A program made the translations under genes and the position numbers. A stretch of DNA of 33,145 bases from Flavobacteriaceae bacterium (GTDB lineage: Bacteria; Bacteroidota; Bacteroidia; Flavobacteriales; Flavobacteriaceae): assembly GCA_028281065.1 (NCBI GenBank), contig JANQKN010000020.1:1-33145 (forward strand), written 5' to 3'. Below are positions 1 through 8,673 of this stretch, in pieces. Within the stretch, counting starts at the first letter, position 1; each line of letters begins with the position of its first letter. The notes beneath the pieces were generated by a model. That model did no database searches and had not been told where the DNA came from. It saw only the letters and a list, made by a program, of their open reading frames with translations.

Positions 1-62
1 ATATTGTAACTATTACTGCCGACGGAAAAAAACTGCCTTCCCAAAAATTGATAAAGAACTAA
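1..62 (+). CDS. 3' end of an unidentified protein gene (partial)
   Basis: The third frame is open from the window edge to a TAA at 60-62 and reads IVTITADGKKLPSQKLIKN. The stop lies directly before a strong intrinsic terminator, as expected for the end of a plus-strand gene. Too little is left to identify the product. It could also be chance, since only 19 codons are visible. Confidence 0.4.
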   Translation, partial: IVTITADGKKLPSQKLIKN

Positions 63-89
63 AAAAGGAGGCCATTGGCCTCCTTTTTT
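61..89. terminator. Bidirectional intrinsic terminator
   Basis: The stem GGAGGCC (67-73) / GGCCTCC (77-83) has an ATT loop and is flanked by A6 on the left and T6 on the right, so it can terminate in both directions. It sits between a plus-strand gene end and the stop codon of the minus-strand gene that begins at 549. Confidence 0.85.
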
Positions 90-90
90 G

Positions 91-549
91 TTATTCCTGT
101 ATTTTCCGTTTAAATATATATCGGGTAATAAAAATTCCTTTGTTGTCGGTTTCACCGGCATCACTTTCCACGGCACTGGTAACATGAGCCAAATCCCATC
201 CCTCGGCTAGCATAGCGTTTATTTTAGACTCGATAACAGCATCATTAGCGGCAATGTTCTGAAAACGGATACCCCCCAGATTGTAAAAGTTGAGCAATTT
301 GGTTTCGTCAAAATCCTTTACGCGGATATCTTTTCTTTTCGATTTGTTTCTGCTGTTGTCGTCTTCAGTTTGGGTAGAAGTAAATTGACTATAGTCTCTC
401 TCTACATTGGCAGAGATTAAACGGGATCTTCCCAATCCATTGGGTACGATAGATTCTACACTGGTTACTACTTTTACTTCATACTGTTGGGCAGTCATGG
501 TAAAGGCCATGAGTCCCATAAATGCTAACGTTAGAAATGTTTTTCTCAT
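91..549 (-). CDS. Small secreted hypothetical protein (DUF4177-like tail)
   Basis: A 152-residue protein with a clear Sec signal peptide: a basic start MRK, a hydrophobic core to about residue 20 and a TAQQ cleavage region. The mature part is charged, with a low-complexity D/S/K-rich stretch around residues 60-75. The last 45 residues follow the pattern 'INAMLAEGWDLAHV ... RYIFKRK', which resembles the short DUF4177 fold (a GW-L core ending in a Y-FKR strand); this is a pattern match by eye only. It is a single gene, divergent from rsgA and ending at the bidirectional terminator. It is probably periplasmic. No function can be assigned. Confidence 0.75.
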   Translation of the reverse strand: MRKTFLTLAFMGLMAFTMTAQQYEVKVVTSVESIVPNGLGRSRLISANVERDYSQFTSTQTEDDNSRNKSKRKDIRVKDFDETKLLNFYNLGGIRFQNIAANDAVIESKINAMLAEGWDLAHVTSAVESDAGETDNKGIFITRYIFKRKIQE

Positions 550-574
550 AAGTTGTGGTTTTTAAAAGGTTGTG

Positions 575-582
575 CAAATCTA
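575..582 (-). promoter_or_regulatory. -7 element for the secreted protein gene
   Basis: On the minus strand the sequence reads TAGATTTG, matching the Bacteroidota -7 consensus TAnnTTTG, 25 nt upstream of the ATG at 549. The -33 TTG is poorly spaced (the nearest is 15 nt upstream), so the call rests on the -7 element. Confidence 0.5.
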
Positions 583-607
583 ATTCAACTTTCTTGCCAA
601 AAGTGGT

Positions 608-615
608 TACTTTTG
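608..615 (+). promoter_or_regulatory. -7 element for the rsgA operon
   Basis: TACTTTTG fits TAnnTTTG and ends 16 nt before the rsgA ATG. No well-placed TTG -33 element is visible. It lies about 30 nt from the opposing -7 element of the divergent gene, so the two promoters share an 80 bp intergenic region. Confidence 0.5.
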
Positions 616-631
616 TTTTTGTTAGAAAATT

Positions 632-1582
632 ATGAGAGGAACCGTCTATAAATCAACCGGAAGCTGGTATTATGTGAAGGCAGATAATGGCACTTTTTAC
701 GATTGTCGTATCAAAGGTCGGTTCCGTATGCAAGGCATTAAGAGCACCAATCCCATTGCTGTAGGGGACCGTGTCTTGTTCGAGGTAGAAACCAAGGGTG
801 ATGAAACAGTTGGGATTATCCATAGGATCGAGGAACGCGAAAATTACATCATCCGCAAAAGTGTAAACCTATCCAAGCAGACCCATATTATCGCAGCTAA
901 TATAGATGTTACCTTTTTGCTTATCACTTTAAACAACCCGCCTACATTTACCACTTTTATAGATCGTTTTTTAATTACGGCCGAAGCCTATGATGTGGAA
1001 GCCATCTTGCTTTTTAACAAGAGCGATGCCTATACCCAGGACGAACTCATAGAAATAAAGTTCTTGGCCGATCTGTATCGAAGGATAGGCTACACCTGTA
1101 TTGGCATATCGGCCACCGAGAAGAAAAACATAGAAAAGATTAAGGAACTCATGAAAGGTAAAGTGTCTATGTTTTCTGGACACAGTGGGGTAGGAAAATC
1201 TACTTTGGTCAATGCATTGGAGCCAGGGCTTAACCTAAAAACATCTGCGATAAGCGAACAGCACCAACAAGGGCAGCATACTACTACTTTTGCTGAAATG
1301 TACGACCTTTCTTTTGGGGCACAGATTATCGATACCCCAGGAATTAAAGGATTTGGGGTAGTGGAGATGGACAAAGAAGAATTGGGCGACTATTTTCCTG
1401 AGTTTTTCGAATTGAAGCAAGACTGCAAGTTCAATAATTGCCTACACCTAGAAGAGCCCAAATGTGCCGTTAAAGAAGCCTTGGAAAAAGGAGAGTTGGC
1501 ATGGTCGCGCTATAAAAGTTACCTTCAGATTTTGGAAGGAGACGAAGAGCAGTACCGCAAAGATATTTATGGAGATGAATAA
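632..1582 (+). CDS. rsgA: Ribosome small subunit-dependent GTPase A (RsgA/YjeQ)
   Basis: RsgA is a circularly permuted GTPase that docks on the 30S subunit late in assembly, checks the decoding centre and helps release assembly factors. The 316 residues are full family length. An N-terminal OB-fold region (about 1-75) is followed by the G domain in permuted order: G4 NKSD at 129-132, then the P-loop GHSGVGKST at 183-191, then G3 DTPG at 234-237. The C-terminal zinc knuckle is intact, with C265, C270, H272 and C278 (CX4CXHX5C). It is the first gene of the long co-directional run to aroA, and its 3' end overlaps the following lipoprotein gene by 8 nt. Confidence 0.97.
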   Translation: MRGTVYKSTGSWYYVKADNGTFYDCRIKGRFRMQGIKSTNPIAVGDRVLFEVETKGDETVGIIHRIEERENYIIRKSVNLSKQTHIIAANIDVTFLLITLNNPPTFTTFIDRFLITAEAYDVEAILLFNKSDAYTQDELIEIKFLADLYRRIGYTCIGISATEKKNIEKIKELMKGKVSMFSGHSGVGKSTLVNALEPGLNLKTSAISEQHQQGQHTTTFAEMYDLSFGAQIIDTPGIKGFGVVEMDKEELGDYFPEFFELKQDCKFNNCLHLEEPKCAVKEALEKGELAWSRYKSYLQILEGDEEQYRKDIYGDE

Positions 1583-1934
1583 TATATTTCAAAAATTAAA
1601 ACCACTAACAATCGCTGCTATAGTTCTCTTTTTTTCTGTAGTGATTTCCTGTACGGAAAAGAGTCACTGGCATGAAACCATAATAGATCTTAGAGGAAGT
1701 ACAATAGTTGTCGATGATAATTATGTATCCGAAGGTAGTATTGGAGCTTATATAACCGAAAAGTACAAGAAATTGGATTCTTTGGAATGGCAAAAGCTAT
1801 CGGCCAAAATCATAGTCTCCGTAAACACAAAAGTGGGAGTGGTTTCGGATCTAAAGAAAGAACTGAGAAATGTTGAGGTGTATAGAGTTGTCTTTCTAGT
1901 CCAAGAGGACAAAGGTAAAACCCAAGGATTCTAG
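1575..1934 (+). CDS. Small predicted lipoprotein of unknown function
   Basis: The start chosen is the ATG at 1575 (MNNIFQ...), which overlaps rsgA by 8 nt; an ATG two codons upstream at 1569 is equally possible, and longer versions would only extend into rsgA. The product is 119 residues. It starts with a lipoprotein signal peptide: basic N-terminus, hydrophobic core and a lipobox ending in VISC, with the Cys near residue 26. The mature domain of about 90 residues is mixed alpha/beta with no recognised motif. It is translationally coupled to rsgA and followed after 19 nt by dtd. It is probably anchored in a cell-envelope membrane. I do not recognise the family. Confidence 0.75.
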   Translation: MNNIFQKLKPLTIAAIVLFFSVVISCTEKSHWHETIIDLRGSTIVVDDNYVSEGSIGAYITEKYKKLDSLEWQKLSAKIIVSVNTKVGVVSDLKKELRNVEVYRVVFLVQEDKGKTQGF

Positions 1935-1953
1935 TTTTGAATATGCTATAACT

Positions 1954-2406
1954 ATGAGAACAGTTATTCAACGTGTAAAAGAAGCATCGGTAACGGTAAA
2001 CAATGAGGTGATTTCCAAAATAGAACAGGGTTATCTCATCCTTTTGGGCATAGAAACTGCAGACGGGCAGGAAGACATCGATTGGTTGGCAGGAAAAATT
2101 GCTGGTCTACGAATTTTTGGAGACGAGAATGGTGCCATGAACCGATCCATTCTGGATGTAGGTGGCGATATTATTGTTGTGAGTCAGTTTACGCTACATG
2201 CTAGTACCAAAAAGGGAAAACGCCCTTCCTTTATTAAAGCGGCAAGACCCGAAATAGCCATCCCTTTATACGAATCCTTTGTTGCAGAATTGGAAAAGCA
2301 TTTGGGGAAAAATGTACAAACAGGGGAGTTCGGGGCCATGATGGATGTTTTTTTAATAAATGACGGTCCCGTTTCAATTATTATCGATACAAAAAATAAA
2401 GAATAG
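1954..2406 (+). CDS. dtd: D-aminoacyl-tRNA deacylase (DTD)
   Basis: DTD hydrolyses D-amino acids, and glycine mischarged on tRNA(Ala), off tRNAs, acting as a cytosolic chirality checkpoint. The 150-residue length is standard. The first signature SQFTL is at 77-81. The second signature carrying the Gly-cisPro motif is at 136-141 as NDGPVS; the family usually has NxGPVT, so the final Thr is replaced by the similar Ser. The N-terminus [13 protein letters not shown] is typical and fixes the ATG. It lies in the rsgA run; the gene pair serves translation quality control. Confidence 0.96.
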   Translation: MRTVIQRVKEASVTVNNEVISKIEQGYLILLGIETADGQEDIDWLAGKIAGLRIFGDENGAMNRSILDVGGDIIVVSQFTLHASTKKGKRPSFIKAARPEIAIPLYESFVAELEKHLGKNVQTGEFGAMMDVFLINDGPVSIIIDTKNKE

Positions 2407-2474
2407 CTTTTTTCTTCTCGCCTATTTTTATAGATTCGCAATACTTCCCTCTATATTAATTTACGGTTTACTTT

Positions 2475-4370
2475 ATGAAGTTTATACTTTCCCTTTTGTT
2501 TGGTGTTGCAACTACCGTGGGGTTTTCGCAAAGTTTGTACAAAGCCTCCAACATACCAGATCACCTAAAAGAAAATGCCAATAGTGTCATCCGTCTGGAG
2601 TCGGTTTCTATAGAAATACCGAACCCCAAAAAGATTGTTGTGAATTCTAAGGAAGTGATTACCATTCTCAACAAAAATGGCAACAGGCACTTTTCCCCAG
2701 TAGTTCATTACAATAATGCATCTAAGATAAAAAGTGTAGAAGCAAGGATTTTTGATGCCGATGGAGAAGAAATCGAAAAATTTAAGAAGAAAGATTTTTA
2801 CGATGTAAGCGCAGTATCGGGAGTAACCCTCTATTCGGATGACAGAATGCTTGTCTTCGATTATACCCCCACCGAATATCCTTACACCATACAATTCGAA
2901 TACGAAACAGAATCAAGCAATACCGCTTTCGTAAACCGTTTTATTCCATTAAATGACTATCACAGTAGTGTTGCCAAAAGCAATTTTTCCCTAACCTATG
3001 GCCCTAACGTTAGCATAAAGTTTAAGAAGGTAGATAGGGAAGATGTTATTGCAATGAGCGAACAGCCCGGGAATATTTCCCTATCGGTCGAAAACTTGAA
3101 GGCCATAGAACCCGAGCGTCATAGCCATGGGCTAAAAAGACGCATTCCTGGGGTCACATTTGCGGTAGAGAATTTTTACTTGCAAGGGGTGCCGGGCAAT
3201 GGAAAGGACTGGGTTGAGTTTGGAAAATGGATGAATGCAAAATTATTGCAGGATGTTCAGGAGTTACCAGCTGCAACCAAGAGCAAAATAAAGGATATGG
3301 TGGCAGGAGCCACTAGCTTGGAAGAAAAGGCGAGAATTGTATATGAATACGTTCAGAAAAATACCCGTTACATAAGTGTTCAGGTAGGAATTGGGGGTTG
3401 GAAACCCATGCCAGCTTCCGAAGTGGACAAACTGGGTTATGGCGATTGCAAGGCTCTTACCAATTACACAAAGTCTTTGTTGGATGCTGCTGACGTACCC
3501 TCTTACTACACGGTTGTGTATGGTGATAGGGACAAGCGGAGTATTTCAACAGATTTTACTTCTATGCAGGGAAACCACATTATTTTGGCAGTTCCCAATG
3601 AAGATGAAACCATATGGTTGGAATGTACAAGCCAGACCAGTCCTTTTGGGTTTATAGCCAATTTCACCGATGATAGGGATGTGTTAATGGTAACCCCGGA
3701 GGGAGGCAAAATAGCCCATACCAAATCGTATCCTTATGAAGGGAACTCATTAAAGACAACCGGAACCTGTGTTTTAGATGAAGAAGGTGATATTTTGGTG
3801 AATGTGGCCATGGAATCCAAGGGGACTCAGTACAGTCATCGCTACGATCTGGAGAGCAAAACCAAAGACGAAAAAGACGAATACTACAAGGAATATTGGG
3901 ATTACATAGATAACATTACACTAAAGTCTGTAGATTTCAACAACGATAAAAAGGCAGTTGAACTTAAAGAAACCCTTCAGTTTCAAGCTAGATCCTATAC
4001 TAGTAGTGCTGGCGAAAACCTTATTTTTCCTGTAAATGTGCTAAATAGGTCTACATATATCCCCAAGCGCTATAAAGAGCGAAAGTCTCCTCTTTACATC
4101 CCAAGGGGTTTCGTAGATGAAGATGAGGTTTTGATAGATATTCCCCCAGGGTTTGGCGTTACTTCTCTGCCAGAACCCATTTACGTTGAGACGAAATTTG
4201 GAGTGTATGCTTCCGAACTCCAAGAGAAGTCCGAAGGCAAATATCTATACAAGCGCAAATTCGAAATATACGAAGGCGAATTCCCTAAAGAAGAATACGA
4301 GAACTATAGAAAATTCCGAAAAAAAGTAGCAAGACACGATAACCAAAAAATCATTTTAACCAAACTATAG
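2475..4370 (+). CDS. DUF3857 / transglutaminase-core secreted protein, catalytically complete
   Basis: A 631-residue protein with a signal peptide (MKFILSLLFG..., cleavage near the FSQS around residue 19). The N-terminal half has the DUF3857 beta-rich layout; a transglutaminase core follows at about 260-400. The papain-like triad is visible: C325 in YGDCKAL, H368 in QGNHII and an acidic partner E383 in WLECTSQ. The C-terminus is a beta-rich region with an acidic, basic-tailed end. It is probably periplasmic or surface-exposed. The substrate is unknown; related folds act as proteases, amidases or cross-linkers. It is the first of three tandem paralogues and the only one with a catalytic Cys. 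The stop is 3 nt before the next start. Confidence 0.88.
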   Translation: MKFILSLLFGVATTVGFSQSLYKASNIPDHLKENANSVIRLESVSIEIPNPKKIVVNSKEVITILNKNGNRHFSPVVHYNNASKIKSVEARIFDADGEEIEKFKKKDFYDVSAVSGVTLYSDDRMLVFDYTPTEYPYTIQFEYETESSNTAFVNRFIPLNDYHSSVAKSNFSLTYGPNVSIKFKKVDREDVIAMSEQPGNISLSVENLKAIEPERHSHGLKRRIPGVTFAVENFYLQGVPGNGKDWVEFGKWMNAKLLQDVQELPAATKSKIKDMVAGATSLEEKARIVYEYVQKNTRYISVQVGIGGWKPMPASEVDKLGYGDCKALTNYTKSLLDAADVPSYYTVVYGDRDKRSISTDFTSMQGNHIILAVPNEDETIWLECTSQTSPFGFIANFTDDRDVLMVTPEGGKIAHTKSYPYEGNSLKTTGTCVLDEEGDILVNVAMESKGTQYSHRYDLESKTKDEKDEYYKEYWDYIDNITLKSVDFNNDKKAVELKETLQFQARSYTSSAGENLIFPVNVLNRSTYIPKRYKERKSPLYIPRGFVDEDEVLIDIPPGFGVTSLPEPIYVETKFGVYASELQEKSEGKYLYKRKFEIYEGEFPKEEYENYRKFRKKVARHDNQKIILTKL

Positions 4371-4373
4371 ATT

Positions 4374-6221
4374 ATGAAGAACCTCATTATTGTAACCTTA
4401 TGCATCTTGACTTTTGCCATTCCTGCAATAGCTCAAGATTATAAATTCGGGAAAGTAATAAAGAAGGATCTCCTTTTGGAAAAGGACATTCAGTTTCCTG
4501 AGGCCAATGCAATAGTCCTTTACCGTGAGGTAAATGCTTTTTTAGGCTCCGAAGTAGAGGTATATGAAAGGATTAAGATTTTTAATGAAGAAGGATACGA
4601 ACATGCAACGGTTCAGATTCCTTACCGAGATGTAAAAAGGGTAAAAGGAGCTACCTATAATTTGGTAAATGGGCAGGTAGAAAAGACCGAATTGGATAAA
4701 GACCTCATTTTTACAGATGAAGTAATAAAAGGGGTGAAGATTAAAAAGTTTTCTTTTCCCAATGTAAACCCAGGGTCCGTTCTGGAATTGTCTTACCGTA
4801 CCGATAAAGGTACTTGGGCCGATATATACCTACAATACTATATACCCATTAAGAAGGAAAAAGTACACATTACCAATAACACAGGAGCAGGAGTGGAAAT
4901 CCTACAGAACCCCAGGGCATTTTTGGATGTGGCAAGGGTAGAAGAAGGTAGGACGACCAATTTTATTGCCAGTAATGTTCCCGCATTGGAACCCGAGAAC
5001 TATGTGTACGACATGAATGTATACCGTTCCTATCTTAAGATGAACCTAACCACCTTGGGGGACGCCTTTAAGTTCAATAACTGGAGGTCCCTAGGCGGTA
5101 AGATACTGGGGGTAGATTATTTTTCGATGGGGATGAAACCCAAGAAGTTTTATAAGGATGATATCGAAGCTGCTTTAGGGGGTGAGATAGACCAGTTGAA
5201 AAAAGCCCGGATTGTATATGATTTATTGCGCGAAAAAGTAGAATGGAACGAAGATTACGGGTATGTTCCAGATCAGTCCGTACGGGAGACCTACAAAAAA
5301 GGAGAAGGCGGACTAGACGATATCAACATGCTGTTGGTTTCTATGTTGGAAAGTGTAGGGATAGACGCTGCCCCAGTTTTGATTTCTACCAAAAGGAATG
5401 GAATTCCCTTAAGTGCCAGTATCAGTGCGTTTAATGGAATATTGGCTTCCGCTGTTATTGGTGGAAAAACCTATCTTTTCGATGCAGCCCATGACGATTC
5501 CAGTTTCGACTATGTCGCTTCGCACTTCTTGAACTGGAAAGGAATGCGGATTTTTCAGGATCATAGCTTCGATTGGGTGAGTTTGAAAAACGCCAACATT
5601 TCTACAAAAAATATCATAGGGCAGGCTACTATCGACGAAGATTTAATGATCTCTGGAAATTTGCGCGAAAGACATAGTGGATATTACGGAATTCAGAAAA
5701 ATTCAGAAATCAAGGATTTAGGAGAAAACAAAGTAGAAACCATTTTGGATTATAATTCAAATGGTTTTGAGGTAAGTGAAGTAAAGGCAGACTCCAAAAA
5801 CGAAGCTGCAGTAGATGTATCCTTTGCTTTCGAAATGGAAAATGCCGTGGATGAGATCGACGGGAAATTGTATTTCTCCCCCTTGCTCTTTACAGCCATT
5901 CCAGAAAATCCCTTTCAGAAGGAAACGCGCAAGTATTCCATAGATTTTGAATACTTGTTAAAGAACCAAACCATGATTTCCATTAAGATTCCGGAAGGGT
6001 ATCAAGTAGAATCATTACCAGAAGCAATTAAGTTTTCACTTCCCGATGATATGGGGTCTTTTGTCTACAGGATTTCATCCCAGGGCGCTAATGTTCAGGT
6101 ACAATGCGCATTTCAGATAAACACTCCGTTAATGCCTTACGATATGTACGATAGCTTGAAAGAGTTTTTTAAAGTGCGTATGGATAAAGAAACCGAAAAA
6201 GTAGTTTTATCTAAAGTTTAA
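4374..6221 (+). CDS. DUF3857 / transglutaminase-like protein lacking the catalytic Cys
   Basis: A 615-residue paralogue of the preceding gene. It has a signal peptide (MKNLIIVTLCILTFAIPAIAQ) and the same order: DUF3857 domain (about 40-200), transglutaminase-like core (about 270-390) and beta-rich C-terminus. By eye alignment the GYGDCKAL site of the first protein becomes GEGGLDDIN at 310-318, putting L314 where the nucleophilic Cys should be. The FDAA strand, where the acidic residue usually lies, is kept. It is therefore likely a pseudoenzyme with a binding or structural role, perhaps with its neighbours in the periplasm. It starts 3 nt after the first paralogue and is followed at 9 nt by the third. 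Confidence 0.85.
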   Translation: MKNLIIVTLCILTFAIPAIAQDYKFGKVIKKDLLLEKDIQFPEANAIVLYREVNAFLGSEVEVYERIKIFNEEGYEHATVQIPYRDVKRVKGATYNLVNGQVEKTELDKDLIFTDEVIKGVKIKKFSFPNVNPGSVLELSYRTDKGTWADIYLQYYIPIKKEKVHITNNTGAGVEILQNPRAFLDVARVEEGRTTNFIASNVPALEPENYVYDMNVYRSYLKMNLTTLGDAFKFNNWRSLGGKILGVDYFSMGMKPKKFYKDDIEAALGGEIDQLKKARIVYDLLREKVEWNEDYGYVPDQSVRETYKKGEGGLDDINMLLVSMLESVGIDAAPVLISTKRNGIPLSASISAFNGILASAVIGGKTYLFDAAHDDSSFDYVASHFLNWKGMRIFQDHSFDWVSLKNANISTKNIIGQATIDEDLMISGNLRERHSGYYGIQKNSEIKDLGENKVETILDYNSNGFEVSEVKADSKNEAAVDVSFAFEMENAVDEIDGKLYFSPLLFTAIPENPFQKETRKYSIDFEYLLKNQTMISIKIPEGYQVESLPEAIKFSLPDDMGSFVYRISSQGANVQVQCAFQINTPLMPYDMYDSLKEFFKVRMDKETEKVVLSKV

Positions 6222-6230
6222 AGAAAAGTT

Positions 6231-8102
6231 GTGAACCTTCTAAAAAAAGCAATCCCAGTTTTTGCATTTCTTTTTTGTGGTGTGTTATGGTCGCAACACA
6301 AGAAGATGCCCGATATTACTGTCGAACAACTTCAGGAAACGCAGGACGATGTCTTTCCCGAAGCCTCTGCAAAGATTATTTACAGGGATATTTTCTTCGA
6401 GTTTGGGGATGTGCTTAAAGTACGGGAAGCAAGGAAGATCTATAATAACGAAGGATTGGAATATTCAGATTTGGAAATTCCATATGAAGATGCAGAAATT
6501 ATAGAAGCTAAGACCTATAATCTGGAGGATGGAAAAATTGTAATTACTGAAGTCAGGGAAAAGGAGATTATAAAGAAAGAAGTATCGGAGGACGATACAG
6601 ATTACATCATTCCCTTTCCGAATGTAAAAGAAGGCTCCATCATCGAGATATTCTATATAGTAAAAGATATAGGGATGTGGGCAATGTATTACCAAAGTGT
6701 TTTGCCTTTGGAGCATTTTCATTTGGCGTTTACCAATCCCACCCCTGTAGAGTTAACCCTCTCACGCAATGGGTATTCTCCGATAGAGTTGGAAGTAACA
6801 CAGAAAAACGATTTTTTGTATTACACGGGTAAAAACATCCCAGCACTTAAAGATGAAGCCTATTTAGGTAGTTTCAACAATTATCGGGGACGTCTTTTTA
6901 TCGAGGTCTTATTGAATTATCGTAGATATAAAATAAAAGATTGGGGCGATGTAGCCCAATATTTTAATAACCTATCGTGGGGAGGGGAGAATTTTAAAGA
7001 TTTACTCTCCAAAAGAAATTTTCTTAAAAGTGAAACAATTCGGGTGGTAGGAGAGGAAACCGATCCTTTACAAAAGGCCATTAAGATATATTCCTATATA
7101 AGGGACAGAATGGAATGGGATGGCTATTATAGATATTTCGACTTTTCTATCAAGAAGAATTTCAAAACGAAAAAGGGAAGCGCTGGGGTCATTAATGTGC
7201 TTTTGGCAATGATGTTAAGAGAAGCAGGGTTGGATGCAAATATGGTAATGGTGGCTTCTAAGGATAGGGGGTTTATTCACTTTACAACCAAAAAACTGTT
7301 TAATTACATCGTTACCCATATCAATATTAATGGTAAATTTTATCTTTTGGATGCTTCAAGGGAAAATGGAGCGTTTGGGGAACTCCCCCTTCATTTTGTA
7401 AATGGTGATGCATTGCTTTTGTACAATGGCAAAGGTCACGCATTGGTGTCTACCCAAGCTAAGGTAAAATCCCAAAACCTGTTGGTAATCGACGTGAACA
7501 TAGATCCCGAAGAATTAGGGGTAAGGGGAAGCGTAAAAAAACGCCTTTCAGGGTATTTTGCCCGAAGTCACCGTGATGATTATGGAGATCCTGAAGACAT
7601 GACAGACTATAAACAGAATTTGGAAGAATCCCATAATTTTCTTTCGGTCGATAACTATGTAGTCAAGGAAATGAACAATCCCGATCGCCCTTTAAGTATG
7701 TTTTACGGTTTCGATTGGGAAGAATATGTGGAAGAAATAGACGGGGACCTCTATTTTGAGCCTCTACTGTACTTTGGCTTGGAAGAAAACCATTTTAAAC
7801 AGGAAAACCGTATTTACCCTATCGATTTTGGTTTCCCTTCAGCCAAAAAAGTGAATATGACTTTTAAAATTCCCGATGGTTACGAAGTAAAAAGCCTTCC
7901 AGAGTCCATTGCACTGGCTACGCCCGATAATTTGGCATCATTAAGTTTTCAATGTAAACAGAAGGATCGACAAATTGAAGTATCTTTGAACGTTGATATT
8001 AACCAAGGGATCATTCCCGTGGATTATTATCCCAGTTTAAAGGAAATCTTTGCCAATTACACAAATATTTCCAATTCAAAAATCGTCCTAACAAAATTGT
8101 AA
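6231..8102 (+). CDS. DUF3857 / transglutaminase-like protein lacking the catalytic Cys (third copy)
   Basis: A 623-residue protein with a GTG start (VNLLKKAIPVFAFLFC...) that leads straight into a signal peptide ending near WSQ; no better ATG fits. The layout matches the second copy. The core reads KKGSAGVINVLLAMMLREAGLDA, with A318 at the nucleophile position, so it should be inactive as a cysteine enzyme. The following FYLLDAS strand keeps the Asp. It resembles the second copy more than the first, suggesting an older Cys-loss event followed by duplication. The gene ends 2 nt before the MazG-like gene. The substrate or partner is unknown. Confidence 0.85.
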   Translation: MNLLKKAIPVFAFLFCGVLWSQHKKMPDITVEQLQETQDDVFPEASAKIIYRDIFFEFGDVLKVREARKIYNNEGLEYSDLEIPYEDAEIIEAKTYNLEDGKIVITEVREKEIIKKEVSEDDTDYIIPFPNVKEGSIIEIFYIVKDIGMWAMYYQSVLPLEHFHLAFTNPTPVELTLSRNGYSPIELEVTQKNDFLYYTGKNIPALKDEAYLGSFNNYRGRLFIEVLLNYRRYKIKDWGDVAQYFNNLSWGGENFKDLLSKRNFLKSETIRVVGEETDPLQKAIKIYSYIRDRMEWDGYYRYFDFSIKKNFKTKKGSAGVINVLLAMMLREAGLDANMVMVASKDRGFIHFTTKKLFNYIVTHININGKFYLLDASRENGAFGELPLHFVNGDALLLYNGKGHALVSTQAKVKSQNLLVIDVNIDPEELGVRGSVKKRLSGYFARSHRDDYGDPEDMTDYKQNLEESHNFLSVDNYVVKEMNNPDRPLSMFYGFDWEEYVEEIDGDLYFEPLLYFGLEENHFKQENRIYPIDFGFPSAKKVNMTFKIPDGYEVKSLPESIALATPDNLASLSFQCKQKDRQIEVSLNVDINQGIIPVDYYPSLKEIFANYTNISNSKIVLTKL

Positions 8103-8104
8103 CA

Positions 8105-8431
8105 ATGGACTTGCAAAATGCCCAAGGAGTTGTAGATAAGTGGATTAAAGAACACGGAGTTCGTTATTTTAATGAACTCACCAATATGGCTCAACTCACC
8201 GAAGAAGTGGGGGAAGTTGCCCGGATCATAGCTAGGCGCTATGGCGAACAGAGTGAAAAAGAAAGCGATAAGGACAAGGATTTGGGCGAGGAACTAGCCG
8301 ATGTGGTTTTTGTGGTCCTCTGCTTGGCCAACCAAACTGGGGTAGATCTTCAAGCTGCTTTCGATAAGAAGATGGACAAGAAAACAAAGCGGGATCATGA
8401 CCGTCATCACAATAACGAAAAACTGAAGTGA
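8105..8431 (+). CDS. MazG-like nucleotide pyrophosphohydrolase
   Basis: A 108-residue all-alpha protein of the MazG/dUTPase-like NTP pyrophosphohydrolase superfamily, which cleaves (d)NTPs to NMP and pyrophosphate in the cytosol. The metal-binding signature is present: EEVGE near residues 29-33 and EELADV near 60-65, giving the EExxE...ExxD pattern of the family. The C-terminus is a charged tail (KKTKRDHDRHHNNEK). This single-domain length suits a small house-cleaning enzyme; I cannot predict the preferred nucleotide. The stop TGA overlaps the next ATG by 1 nt (TGATG), implying coupled translation. Confidence 0.9.
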   Translation: MDLQNAQGVVDKWIKEHGVRYFNELTNMAQLTEEVGEVARIIARRYGEQSEKESDKDKDLGEELADVVFVVLCLANQTGVDLQAAFDKKMDKKTKRDHDRHHNNEKLK

Positions 8432-8673
8432 TGTTCAAGAGGATTGTAACCCACAACGGATTTTGGAAATCTGTTCTTTTTTTGAGCATTATGTACCTCC
8501 TCATCCTTTTGGTGGTGCAATGGTTCATTACTGGATTTTCTTCAGATTTTATTACCCGTTTACTCAATTCCCAAAAAGTATGGATGGTTCCCATAGCAGG
8601 TTTTGTAGCTGGTTTTATGGTGAGCTATGGTAAGTTTTGGGCAAGACTGAAAAGACAAGATCAGAGAAAATGA
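8431..8673 (+). CDS. Small two-helix inner-membrane protein, unknown
   Basis: An 80-residue protein; ATG 8431 is preferred over the GTG one codon upstream. Two hydrophobic segments, about residues 13-33 and 50-66, flank a short polar loop, and the C-terminus KFWARLKRQDQRK is strongly basic, suggesting both ends in the cytoplasm. No family is recognised. It is sandwiched between the MazG-like gene (1 nt overlap) and aroA (4 nt ATGA overlap), so it is certainly translated as part of the operon if these starts are right. Confidence 0.75.
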   Translation: MFKRIVTHNGFWKSVLFLSIMYLLILLVVQWFITGFSSDFITRLLNSQKVWMVPIAGFVAGFMVSYGKFWARLKRQDQRK

